Assembly (NCBI GenBank): GCA_963667005.1
Contig: OY762937.1
Span: 372,001 to 436,000 of the forward strand
From: G963662605 sp963667005
GTDB taxonomy: Bacteria; Bacteroidota; Ignavibacteria; Ignavibacteriales; Ignavibacteriaceae
Direction of reading: 5' to 3'
DNA length: 64,000 bases
Both the position numbers and the translations under genes were made by a program. Shown piece after piece: positions 16,141 through 24,326 of this stretch; the first letter of the stretch is position 1; every line of letters starts with the position of its first letter. The notes below the pieces were generated by a model. That model had not been told where the DNA came from, made no database searches, and was given only the letters and a program-made list of their open reading frames with translations.

Positions 16141-18549
16141 ATGGCACAAAATAAACTTTTCGACCTCATAAAAACAAATCGCTTATTTCACCGGATTGCC
16201 GAAGGTGATATTAAGCTGAACCTCAACGCGAAAGAATTTCACGATTTTCAGGATGGAGACATCATTTTTCAAACAGGTGACAGCGCTGATGTGATTTATC
16301 TTCTTATTGAAGGTGAGGTTAAAATAAAGCATGCACAAGCAGTTGACGGGCAGCGTGTTTTTGAAAAGGTTAAAGATGATTTTTTTGGAGAGACAGAATT
16401 TTTATCACAATCTCAACGAACTTCTTCGGCAGTTGCCAATAAGCCATGTAAGTGCTATTTATTAAAACGAAAAGAACTCAACGACCTTATCTCCGCCAAT
16501 AGAGCTGTTCTCGGGAATTTACAGCGATTGGAATCAGCATTTGAGCCTGAAGAAGACTATCGCTCGACAAAAGAACAATATTCAGATGAAATTTCTAATC
16601 TATTAAAAACCGCTGAAACCGGATTCGAGGAATATAACTATCCCGATTTATCTGACTCTGCTGAACCGGTCCCTCAAACACAAACAGCACCGGAGCCGGC
16701 TCCAAAATCAACGAAGATGACTTTTGAAGATTCATTTACATTCGGCGAAGATTCCACTTTTTCGTTCTCCAACACACAAGAGGTTGAATCAGCACCGGAG
16801 CCCACACCTGCTGCTTCTGACAGCCTTTCGTGGGATTTTACTAAGACTTTGGAAGCGGAGCCAAAAGAGGAAATCCAAAAAGCGGGAGACCCGGAAGCTG
16901 AAGACCCCGCTAAAAAAGAATTTACCGGAATTAATTGGAACTTCGACGATATTGAAAAAACGGTTCCTCCTGTTGAAGAAGAAATACCTTCTGCTGATGA
17001 ACACAATAAACCCTCCAATTTAGATGAGCCTCAAGCGGAAGGTGAAAAGTTCACCTGGGATTTTTCAAGCGAACCGGAAGAGGAAGAGCCGGCACCTGAA
17101 CCGGTAAAGGAACACAAAGAACCGGAACTCCCGGAATGGCTGAATAATATCCCTGTAGGCGACGAACCATTACGGGAATTTGAATTTGATGAACATGGCA
17201 ATTTAATTACCTCAAAGCCCGAAGAAGACAGAGATAAAGATTTTTCAAGTGCTTTTAAAGATGACATCCCTGTTGTTGAATCACCGGTAATCGGCGAGGA
17301 TAAAAAATGGGGGAACAAAGAATTTGCTTTTACTGCCCCTCTCGAAGCGAAAAAACAACCGGCGAATAATATCCATGATGATATGAATCATGAACAATTG
17401 AAACTTATCATCAACGCCGCAAAACTTGTGAATTCAAATATCAAGCTTGACGAGATGCTTAATGTAATCGTGAATGCCGCTTCTTCCATTACGCATGCGG
17501 ATAGAGGAACCCTCTATATCGTTGATCAAAGCTCCGGCGAATTGTGGTCTAAAGTTATCCGGGGAGATAACATTGAAGAGATTCGATTAAAAATCGGACA
17601 GGGATTGGCAGGCTGGGTTGCAAAGTCGGGTGAAATCGTTAACATCAAAGATGCTTCGATAGACGCGCGGTTTGATAGTGCAACCGATAAGCATAGCGGC
17701 TACAAAACAAAATCTATGTTGTGTTTTCCTATCAAAGACAAAGATAACCAGATACTTGCCGTTATTCAATTATTGAACAGCGATAATGGAGAGTTTTCAA
17801 AACTTGATGAAGATTACCTTGAAGCATTATCTGCTCATATTGCAATAGCATTGGAAAATGCAGAACTGGTTGAGCAACTGTTGCGAACCGACCGACTGAC
17901 TTCAATAGGTAAAGTCGCCAAGTTTTTAATCTCGGATATTAAAAAACCGATTCTTACAATTAAACAGCTCGCCGAGCATGTCACCAAAAAGAACGTTTCC
18001 CCGGAAATAAAGCAAGTATTGTCGATGCTTATTGAGCAATCTAACATTGTCATTGATCTGGTACTGACAACACTGAATTACTCCGAAGGTAAAAGCGTTA
18101 TCAACAAGAAGCCGACAAGCCTTAATCGCATGATGGCCGACCTGCTTGATCCGCTGGCGGAATACGTTAAATACCGCAAATGTGAATTGTATCAAAGCCT
18201 GCCCCCGGTTGATGTTTTAGTAAGCATAGACCGCCGGGAATTGTATCAGGCGTTCTTCCAGATTACAAAAAATGCCTGTGACGCAATGCCGCGCGGCGGC
18301 TCATTATACGTTAATGCATCCAACGACAACAACACGGTGTATATTGCCTTCAAAGACAATGGCAGCGGAATACCGGCTGGCGTGCTTGACAAAATATTCG
18401 AACCGTTTATGTCGTTCGGAAAGAAACACGGTGTCGGCCTCGGTCTGCCGATAGCTGAGAAAATTATCAAGGAACATGACGGTAAAATTTCAATCACAAG
18501 TGACTCGACCGGAACCGTGGTCACTATCACTTTGCCGTTAGTTAAATAA
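16141..18549 (+). CDS. cNMP-domain, GAF and histidine-kinase-like signalling protein
   Basis: 802 residues. About 20-125 are a cyclic-nucleotide-binding-like beta-roll (DGDIIFQTGDSADVIYLLIEGEV). About 130-410 are a disordered acidic, Pro/Glu-rich linker that carries repeated W-[DN]-F elements at 231-233, 266-268 and 306-308. About 415-575 are a GAF domain, and about 580-802 a kinase core with N-box (ITKNACDAM), G1 (DNGSGIP), F-box (FEPFMSF) and G2 (GVGLGLPIA). In the dimerisation helix the usual H-E-x-N-x-P reads S-D-I-K-K-P (Ser598), so the phospho-acceptor histidine is absent. It may be a pseudokinase or a dimerising sensor, or act on a partner protein. No response regulator is adjacent; miaA follows. 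Confidence 0.82.
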   Translation: MAQNKLFDLIKTNRLFHRIAEGDIKLNLNAKEFHDFQDGDIIFQTGDSADVIYLLIEGEVKIKHAQAVDGQRVFEKVKDDFFGETEFLSQSQRTSSAVANKPCKCYLLKRKELNDLISANRAVLGNLQRLESAFEPEEDYRSTKEQYSDEISNLLKTAETGFEEYNYPDLSDSAEPVPQTQTAPEPAPKSTKMTFEDSFTFGEDSTFSFSNTQEVESAPEPTPAASDSLSWDFTKTLEAEPKEEIQKAGDPEAEDPAKKEFTGINWNFDDIEKTVPPVEEEIPSADEHNKPSNLDEPQAEGEKFTWDFSSEPEEEEPAPEPVKEHKEPELPEWLNNIPVGDEPLREFEFDEHGNLITSKPEEDRDKDFSSAFKDDIPVVESPVIGEDKKWGNKEFAFTAPLEAKKQPANNIHDDMNHEQLKLIINAAKLVNSNIKLDEMLNVIVNAASSITHADRGTLYIVDQSSGELWSKVIRGDNIEEIRLKIGQGLAGWVAKSGEIVNIKDASIDARFDSATDKHSGYKTKSMLCFPIKDKDNQILAVIQLLNSDNGEFSKLDEDYLEALSAHIAIALENAELVEQLLRTDRLTSIGKVAKFLISDIKKPILTIKQLAEHVTKKNVSPEIKQVLSMLIEQSNIVIDLVLTTLNYSEGKSVINKKPTSLNRMMADLLDPLAEYVKYRKCELYQSLPPVDVLVSIDRRELYQAFFQITKNACDAMPRGGSLYVNASNDNNTVYIAFKDNGSGIPAGVLDKIFEPFMSFGKKHGVGLGLPIAEKIIKEHDGKISITSDSTGTVVTITLPLVK

Positions 18550-18574
18550 TTTTCGGGCGCTTCATTACACGAAA

Positions 18575-19480
18575 ATGAATTACAATCTTGTTACTATTCT
18601 TGGGCCTACGGCCTGTGGCAAAACACGGCTCGGGGCGTTGCTTGCTGCTCACTATCAGGGTGAAATCATCTCTGCCGATTCCCGTCAGGTTTATAAAGGC
18701 ATGGACATCGGGACCGGAAAAGATATTAATGATTATCTCGTAGATGGCCGGACGGTTCCTTATCATTTAGTAGACATCATTGAACCCTCAGAAGAATACA
18801 GTTTATTCAACTTTCAAAAAGATTTTTCCATTTCGTTTAATGACATCATAAATAGAAGCAAGCTGCCGCTCCTTGTCGGAGGTACAGGTATGTATCTTTC
18901 TTCCGTACTGGAAAATTATCATTTAAAACCAGCCGCATTTGATACAGCACGTTATGATGAATTAGCCGCACAACCAATTGAGGTATTACGCAGTAATTTA
19001 TTAAACCTTTCGCCATCTCTGCATAACACAACAGATCTCAAAATAAAAGAGAGAATCATCAAGGCGATCATTATTGCCGAAACCGGAGAACAGGCTTCGC
19101 AAATGCCCGAAATTACATCACTCAATATCGGTGTAGCACCGCCGCGTGAAGTAGTAAGAAGGCGCATCACAGAGCGGCTGCGCGCAAGATTAGAAGGCAG
19201 TATGATTCAGGAAGCTGAAAACTTATTGGCAACAGGTATCCCGCATGAAAAGCTGGCATTCTTCGGACTGGAGTATAAATATTTATCTCTGTATTTACAG
19301 AAGATTATTACTTTCGAACAAATGTTCGAACAACTTAACATTGCCATTCATCAGTTTTCAAAACGGCAGATGACCTGGTTCCGCCGGATGGAAAAACATG
19401 GGGTTGTTATACACTGGCTTGAAGAAGCAGATTTCAGGCGTGCCTGCGAAATTATTCAGCAGAATCTAAACAATGAATAA
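18575..19480 (+). CDS. miaA: tRNA dimethylallyltransferase
   Basis: 301 residues. MiaA adds a dimethylallyl group to A37 of tRNAs reading U-starting codons. The P-loop ILGPTACGKT, the substrate-binding SADSRQVYKGMDIGTGK, YHLVDIIEP, GGTGMYL, and QFSKRQMTWFR near the C-terminus match the family. It overlaps the following gene by 8 bp. Confidence 0.97.
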   Translation: MNYNLVTILGPTACGKTRLGALLAAHYQGEIISADSRQVYKGMDIGTGKDINDYLVDGRTVPYHLVDIIEPSEEYSLFNFQKDFSISFNDIINRSKLPLLVGGTGMYLSSVLENYHLKPAAFDTARYDELAAQPIEVLRSNLLNLSPSLHNTTDLKIKERIIKAIIIAETGEQASQMPEITSLNIGVAPPREVVRRRITERLRARLEGSMIQEAENLLATGIPHEKLAFFGLEYKYLSLYLQKIITFEQMFEQLNIAIHQFSKRQMTWFRRMEKHGVVIHWLEEADFRRACEIIQQNLNNE

Positions 19481-20804
19481 CGCTTTCATCCCCGGGATAC
19501 AAAAGTATCTTAATAAATATTCTACCGTCCGGCACAAAGTCATGCTTTCATGCGTCCACCCGCAGGTTGATACAATCGTAGTTATTCCCGTTATTGACGA
19601 ATTTGAGAATCTTCATAAACTTCTCCGGTCATTAGCACTCAATGATCCGCTTCATCTGTTACACACTCTATTCCTCTTCGTGGTCAATAATCAAGCCAGC
19701 GCAGCCAACGAAATTAAAGAAGAAAACCGAAAGGCAATCTCCTTTTTGCACGGCATCATAAAAGGACAAACTCCTGAATTTAGCGGATTGCAAATCGGCT
19801 TGATTGACGCTTCATCACCGGGAAACGAACTCCCGGAAAAAACCGCGGGAGTCGGATTAGCGAGAAAGATAGGCATGGATGAAGCATTATTACTATTCTC
19901 TTCAAATGCCGGGTTTCCCCTGCTGGTGTGTCTTGATGCCGACTGCACGGTATCACCCAACTACATACAAACTATCAGGCTGAATGTCGCCGCCAACCGG
20001 CACCATGCGGCAGCGATGCAATATGAACATCCGCTTGAATTCTTAGATACTGATGTGAAGAGAGCGATAGTGTGTTATGAGCTTTTTCTCCGTTATTACA
20101 CACTCGGACTCAACTACGCAGGCTCCCCTTATGCCTTTCATACCATTGGTTCAACTATTATCTGCAGCGCCGAAGCCTATATAAAAGCAGAAGGCATGAA
20201 CAAGAAAAAAGCAGGTGAAGATTTTTATTTTCTCGAAAAACTTGGAAAAATGTATCCGGTTCATACAATTAATGATGCACTTGTCTATCCCGCGGCTCGC
20301 GGCTCATGGCGAGTTCCATTCGGCACGGGCAGAAGCATTGAACGGTTTCTCAAAGACGACAGTAATGAATATATGCTCTACTCACCAAAGTCGTTTGTTG
20401 TGTTAAAAGAATGGTTAGATTTCTATAATAATAGCACGTCAACATCACCCGCACACTATCTGGGTTTTGCCAAAAAGCTTAACCACGGGCTATATGAATT
20501 TCTCGCCGGGAACAATTTTGCTGCCGACTGGGAAAAGATTTTCTCCGGCCCGGCGCATCAAATCGGCATTCAAAAAAAGATCTGGTTCGACGGATTCCGA
20601 ACGCTCAAAATGATGCATCATCTGCGTGATACTGAATTCCCTAACATCCCAATGTTCGAAGCCCTTGAAACTCTATTTGAATTTTTCAATCTCATGCCAC
20701 CAGCATCGAGGACTGAAGCAATCCCGCCAATCAACCAACAGATTTCATATCTTGAATTGTGCCGGAAATTATGCATAAGCATTTCGGGGAATATTAGTGC
20801 TTAA
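19473..20804 (+). CDS. GT2-like glycosyltransferase-related protein
   Basis: 443 residues, soluble. VVIPVIDEFENLHKLLRSL at the N-terminus and LLVCLDADCTVSPNYI in the middle look like the nucleotide-sugar fold and DxD motif of GT-A family 2 enzymes. GEDFYFLEKLGK resembles the ED catalytic region. The long segment between strands and the C-terminal alpha-helical part are unusual. It overlaps miaA by 8 bp, so it is probably co-translated with it, although no functional link to tRNA is evident. Substrate unknown. Confidence 0.6.
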   Translation: MNNAFIPGIQKYLNKYSTVRHKVMLSCVHPQVDTIVVIPVIDEFENLHKLLRSLALNDPLHLLHTLFLFVVNNQASAANEIKEENRKAISFLHGIIKGQTPEFSGLQIGLIDASSPGNELPEKTAGVGLARKIGMDEALLLFSSNAGFPLLVCLDADCTVSPNYIQTIRLNVAANRHHAAAMQYEHPLEFLDTDVKRAIVCYELFLRYYTLGLNYAGSPYAFHTIGSTIICSAEAYIKAEGMNKKKAGEDFYFLEKLGKMYPVHTINDALVYPAARGSWRVPFGTGRSIERFLKDDSNEYMLYSPKSFVVLKEWLDFYNNSTSTSPAHYLGFAKKLNHGLYEFLAGNNFAADWEKIFSGPAHQIGIQKKIWFDGFRTLKMMHHLRDTEFPNIPMFEALETLFEFFNLMPPASRTEAIPPINQQISYLELCRKLCISISGNISA

Positions 20805-20861
20805 AATCTAATCCTATTTAACTCCGCAATCAGTATATTTGTTAAAAAAGATTTTGGAAAT

Positions 20862-21440
20862 ATGGACCCAATTAACATAATAATCGGAATAAACATTATT
20901 GCCTTATTCGGGGCGAATGTAGGCGGCGCAAAAAAAGGGCTAAAGTCCTCTATCTCACAAGTTAGAGAGCGCTCCAAAACTTATCTGCAACAGGCACCAC
21001 CCTGGCTTGCAACGTTTGTTCTGTTATTATCGATAATCTGGTTGTTCCCAATCGGAGCAATAACCTATCTGCCCGAGCATGATAAATTCAGAATACCGGC
21101 GGTAATTATATATTTGATGTGTTCTTGGCTGCAAGTCATCTCATACAAGGAACTAGGCGATAATTACTCACAGGAAATTGTAATTTTCAAAAATCACAAG
21201 CTGGTACAATCCGGCCTCTACCGAATTATACGGCATCCCCAATACACACTACAAATCGTTACCGATGTTGCGTTGACGGTTGCACTTATCAACTATGTCG
21301 CTGCTCCTTTTGTAATTGCTGAGATTCCGTTGTTCATTTTGCGTGCTTCATTTGAAGATAAACTTATGCAAAGAACATTTCCGGAAGACTTTGAAAAGTA
21401 TAAATCCAAAACTGGATTCATGATTCCCTTCATAGGATAA
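20862..21440 (+). CDS. Isoprenylcysteine methyltransferase-like membrane protein
   Basis: 192 residues with four to five membrane helices. The C-terminal part carries the ICMT/PEMT signature: VQSGLYRIIRHPQYTLQI, then FEDKLMQRTFPEDFEKYK. These proteins bind S-adenosylmethionine near the membrane and methylate lipid-like or thiol substrates. The substrate here is not known. The amidase gene follows after 12 bp. A second member of this superfamily lies at 57019-57633. Confidence 0.75.
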   Translation: MDPINIIIGINIIALFGANVGGAKKGLKSSISQVRERSKTYLQQAPPWLATFVLLLSIIWLFPIGAITYLPEHDKFRIPAVIIYLMCSWLQVISYKELGDNYSQEIVIFKNHKLVQSGLYRIIRHPQYTLQIVTDVALTVALINYVAAPFVIAEIPLFILRASFEDKLMQRTFPEDFEKYKSKTGFMIPFIG

Positions 21441-21452
21441 TTTGCTATTGCC

Positions 21453-23024
21453 ATGAAAGACATCTTCAAATTCTATAAGCCGTTATCTGTTGTTTTTTTA
21501 CTAACCTTAATTGTTGCCGGAAGGATATGGGGACAAACACCGCTTGTTAAGGAAATTGTAATTAACGGTTCACGCGTTTCTGTTCACTGCCTTACAAAAC
21601 GAGGAATAGATTTTATTTCATCAGCCGATTTCGCAAAAGCCGCGGGTGGTTCCTTTAAATATTCTGCCTCAGCAAAAACGGGAGAAATCAAACTCGCAAA
21701 AGCGAATTTAAAATTCCAGGCAAACAACAACTTCTATTTACAGACCGATAAGTCCGGGAAAAATTCCGTAATACATCAGTTACCCGTAGCCGTGGTGTTA
21801 CAACAGAGCGATCTCTACATTCCTTTCGGATACTGCGCCCCCACACTCGCCCAGTGCAGCGGTAAAAAGATTGTCGATTCAGGCAAGAAACCCACAGCCT
21901 CTCAAACTCCTGTAGTTTCAGAGCCCGAAGAGGAAAAACAGGAAACGCCTGCAACTGTTTCAAATGCAAATTTGCAGTTCAAAATAACTCAGATGTCGAA
22001 TGGTACTTTGGTCTCTTTCAAAACAAACGCAAAATTGAAAAAATACTCTTCTTCATACGACGATGGCGTAATTACAATCAACCTGAAAGGACTTACCGGT
22101 TCCGGCAAGCCTCTGGAATATTCGGCGGCTAAAGGTGTTGTAAGGGAAATCACCTCAAACGATGTAAAAGGCGGCACAGATATTAAGGTTCGCGTATCTT
22201 CGGATTATACAACTCACGAGCTGATTCAGGAGAACGACAAAGACCTGCTGCTCACTATCCATAATAAAAAGTTCTCACATGCCGAGTCGAGTGAGAATCC
22301 GAATAAAGAAAAATGGAAATTTGACGTTGTCGTTCTTGATGCCGGACACGGCGGGCAGGATTACGGTGCTATCGGATATAACGGGACGGTGGAAAAAAAC
22401 ATTAATCTCGCTGTCGTTTTGAAGCTTGGCGAACTGATTGAACAAAACATGAAAGACGTCAAAGTTATATACACCCGGCACGATGATACTTTTATAGAAC
22501 TCTATAAACGCGGTAAAATCGCCAACGAAAACAACGGCAAATTGTTTATTTCCGTTCATTGCAATTCCGTTGAATCCAAAAGCAGCGCCCCAAATGGATA
22601 TGAGATATATTTGCTCCGTCCCGGCAGGACTCAGGAAGCTATTCGAATCGCCGAACGCGAAAACGGTGTAATCAGTTATGAGGATAACCCCAACCGTTAT
22701 CAGAAGTTAACCGACGAAAACTTCATTCTTGTAAGTATGGCACATTCGTCAAATATGAAATATTCGGAAAAATTTGCCGATTTATTGAACAATCATTTAA
22801 AACAAACTGTTTCTATATCATCAAGAGGAATTAAGCAAGCCGGATTTTACGTCCTGGTCGGAGCATCAATGCCAAGCATACTTTTTGAAACAGGGTATGT
22901 TACCAATGAAGAAAACTCCCGCTATATGAAGAGCAAAGAAGGAGTTGAAGAGATTGCAAGTGCGATGTTTCAGGCAATAAAATCATTTAAGCTGTATTAC
23001 TCTGAAGAAATTGAGAATAATTAG
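21453..23024 (+). CDS. N-acetylmuramoyl-L-alanine amidase (Amidase_3)
   Basis: 523 residues. A signal peptide (hydrophobic stretch near residues 11-25) is followed by an N-terminal copper-amine-oxidase-like or AMIN-type beta region (about 30-260), a Ser/Glu-rich spacer, then the catalytic domain from about 285. Zinc ligands and the catalytic Glu are visible in LDAGHGGQDYGA, the Glu in TVEKNINLA, FISVHCNS, and LFETGYVTN. Such enzymes cut the amide between MurNAc and the stem peptide for cell separation. It is probably expressed with the cytochrome c gene 18 bp downstream. Confidence 0.92.
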   Translation: MKDIFKFYKPLSVVFLLTLIVAGRIWGQTPLVKEIVINGSRVSVHCLTKRGIDFISSADFAKAAGGSFKYSASAKTGEIKLAKANLKFQANNNFYLQTDKSGKNSVIHQLPVAVVLQQSDLYIPFGYCAPTLAQCSGKKIVDSGKKPTASQTPVVSEPEEEKQETPATVSNANLQFKITQMSNGTLVSFKTNAKLKKYSSSYDDGVITINLKGLTGSGKPLEYSAAKGVVREITSNDVKGGTDIKVRVSSDYTTHELIQENDKDLLLTIHNKKFSHAESSENPNKEKWKFDVVVLDAGHGGQDYGAIGYNGTVEKNINLAVVLKLGELIEQNMKDVKVIYTRHDDTFIELYKRGKIANENNGKLFISVHCNSVESKSSAPNGYEIYLLRPGRTQEAIRIAERENGVISYEDNPNRYQKLTDENFILVSMAHSSNMKYSEKFADLLNNHLKQTVSISSRGIKQAGFYVLVGASMPSILFETGYVTNEENSRYMKSKEGVEEIASAMFQAIKSFKLYYSEEIENN

Positions 23025-23042
23025 TCAAAGGTTAAGAATTAT

Positions 23043-23459
23043 ATGACAAAAGCACAGATTTGGATTGCAGTATTTTTAGGTGTATTTCTGATATTATTTG
23101 TTGTTCAACGCACATTAAAAACCGAAACCCCATCCACAGCCCCAGCTTCACAAATGACCATGCAGGCACCTGCGGCATCAGAAGCAACCGGCGAAAACCT
23201 CATCGGCGAACTCGGATGCGTAAACTGCCATGGAAATGATCTTGGCGGAACCGCAATGGGACCTTCGCTTCACGGTTTAGCTGCGGTATACTCAAAAGAA
23301 CAATTAGTCGCGTATCTGCAAAATCCAGCCTCACAAAACGGCTCGGAGCGGTATGAGATTTTGAAATCGAAATACAGCGGAGCAATGCCGTCGTTCAACA
23401 GTCATGACGTTCATGAGTTGGAGAAAATCGCCGACGTACTGTTGAGCATAAACAACTAA
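23043..23459 (+). CDS. Monohaem c-type cytochrome
   Basis: 138 residues. An N-terminal hydrophobic segment (about 5-22) acts as a signal or membrane anchor, followed by a Pro/Ala/Thr-rich spacer. The single haem-binding motif is CVNCH (about residue 58) and the likely distal Met is in GAMPSF. It is a small class I cytochrome, probably periplasmic and membrane-tethered, carrying electrons to an oxidase or reductase that is not in the window. A palindrome at 23477-23499 follows it. Confidence 0.9.
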   Translation: MTKAQIWIAVFLGVFLILFVVQRTLKTETPSTAPASQMTMQAPAASEATGENLIGELGCVNCHGNDLGGTAMGPSLHGLAAVYSKEQLVAYLQNPASQNGSERYEILKSKYSGAMPSFNSHDVHELEKIADVLLSINN

Positions 23460-23476
23460 AACAATTCTATTTTCTG

Positions 23477-23499
23477 AGGGCGGGAATTATTCCCGCCCT
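23477..23499. repeat. Palindrome AGGGCGGGA / TCCCGCCCT
   Basis: A perfect 9-bp stem with a 5-base loop, 17 bp after the cytochrome stop. It may end transcription, but no T-run follows on the plus strand, so an extragenic palindromic element is equally likely. Confidence 0.6.
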
Positions 23500-23616
23500 A
23501 CATTCTACATCCCACCTAATTTAATTTCAACAAAATTATAAATCGTTTTCTCCACGGGCAGGATTTGATTTGTCGGTCGAAATTATTTCCCGACCACATA
23601 AACATCTTTATCAACA

Positions 23617-23644
23617 ACTCGTACATGCCGCCCCGATGGGGCTC
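23617..23644 (+). repeat. Palindromic repeat family 1, copy 1
   Basis: Core ATGCCGCCCCGATGGGGCT with an 8-base shared leader ACTCGTAC. The same 28 bases recur at 23846-23873, and an inverted core with two base differences is at 24224-24242. Confidence 0.85.
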
Positions 23645-23668
23645 AGCTAATTTATTCCGTACTTAAAA

Positions 23669-23771
23669 AGCCCTCATCACCTAGCCTCTTCTCCCAAAGG
23701 GAGAAGAGGGACAGAATAATTGAGTTTTTGCCTCTCTCTCCCTCTGGGAGAGAGATTGAGAGTGAGGGCTC
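23669..23771. repeat. Inverted repeat pair around AGCCCTCA and TCTCCC-GGGAGA hairpins
   Basis: The left arm begins AGCCCTCATCACCT and contains the hairpin TCTTCTCCCAAAGGGAGAAGA. The right arm is its inverted relative, with TCTCTCCCTCTGGGAGAGA and ending TGAGGGCT. The arms are diverged but clearly related, so the whole can fold as a large cruciform. The element resembles extragenic repeats seen in many environmental genomes. Confidence 0.75.
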
Positions 23772-23845
23772 TTCTTGTTGCACCGACCAAGAAGATCGTA
23801 ATTTAAATGAAAAGTGGGGTTTTGTTTAAGAGTCCGTGTTCACCT

Positions 23846-23873
23846 ACTCGTACATGCCGCCCCGATGGGGCTC
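23846..23873 (+). repeat. Palindromic repeat family 1, copy 2
   Basis: Identical over 28 bases to the copy at 23617-23644. It forms the left outer edge of the nested inverted array that ends at 24242. Confidence 0.85.
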
Positions 23874-23894
23874 TGATTTTTATTGTATCCTCAT

Positions 23895-23914
23895 CCGTGG
23901 GTTAAAACCCACGG
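23895..23914. repeat. Palindrome CCGTGGGTT-AACCCACGG
   Basis: A 20-base hairpin followed by CTACAA. A related hairpin in inverted context, TGTAGCCCCCGGTTTC and onward, lies at 24176-24200. Confidence 0.75.
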
Positions 23915-23921
23915 CTACAAA

Positions 23922-23952
23922 CCTGCCCGCCGTCTGAGTCGGCATTCAGGCG
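23922..23952 (+). repeat. Inverted repeat family 2, left arm
   Basis: 31 bases containing GCCGTCTGAGTCGGCATTC. The reverse complement recurs at 24143-24173 with one mismatch. Confidence 0.88.
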
Positions 23953-24142
23953 GGTATGCCATCACTACGTGACTAAGCTTCAAATAAGCAGAATTACGCC
24001 TTTATTAATTTTATATATCTTTCAGAGTGGAGGTTGCGCCAAATCGTTGGAAGCGGCATATAATTGCATTCGAAGAACTCATCTAAACACAATCAAAATC
24101 TTTTGATGTGCTTTTTCGGAAGTCGCGTAGCGACATAATACT

Positions 24143-24173
24143 CGCCTGAATGCCGACTCAGACGGCAGGCAGG
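24143..24173 (-). repeat. Inverted repeat family 2, right arm
   Basis: Reverse complement of 23922-23952 with one mismatch. Just inside both arms lie further related inverted segments (CACTACGTGACT near 23963 and AGTCGCGTAGCGACA near 24120), so the symmetry extends inward. Confidence 0.88.
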
Positions 24174-24175
24174 TC

Positions 24176-24200
24176 TGTAGCCCCCGGTTTCAACCGGGGG
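24176..24200. repeat. Palindrome CCCCCGGTTTCAACCGGGGG
   Basis: A hairpin with a short loop, the right-hand counterpart of the palindrome at 23895-23914. Both carry TGTAG/CTACA on the side facing the core. Confidence 0.75.
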
Positions 24201-24223
24201 TGTCATATCCCCAAAAATACCAG

Positions 24224-24242
24224 AGCCCCATAGGGGCGGCAT
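24224..24242 (-). repeat. Palindromic repeat family 1, inverted copy
   Basis: Reads ATGCCGCCCCTATGGGGCT on the minus strand, closing the nested inverted array that opens at 23846. Confidence 0.82.
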
Positions 24243-24279
24243 AGAATCGCTTTAAAATGCATCACAATTATTTAAAATG

Positions 24280-24308
24280 AAAATGCCCCCGAACATCGGG
24301 GGCATTTT
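24280..24308 (-). terminator. Terminator of the class I aldolase gene
   Basis: A perfect stem (AAAATGCCCCCGA / TCGGGGGCATTTT) starting 18 bp after the aldolase stop on the minus strand. The A/T flanks of the stem give a U-rich tail on that strand. Confidence 0.85.
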
Positions 24309-24326
24309 ATTACAAGCACGTTTTAA

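Larger units (their letters stand above)
23460..24326. other. Non-coding repeat-rich intergenic island
   Basis: 867 bp with no credible gene on either strand. It holds at least five types of palindromic or inverted repeat, several arranged symmetrically around a core near 24050, and ends with the terminator of the aldolase gene. No transposase gene, target-site duplication or tRNA is visible. Confidence 0.8.

Noticed and set aside
16674..17018. Antisense frame in the acidic linker of the cNMP-GAF protein
   Set aside because: It arises from low-complexity Glu/Pro codons read backwards.
23617..24242. Repeats considered as a CRISPR array
   Set aside because: Copies differ in type and strand, spacing is irregular, they are palindromic and nested, and no cas gene is near.
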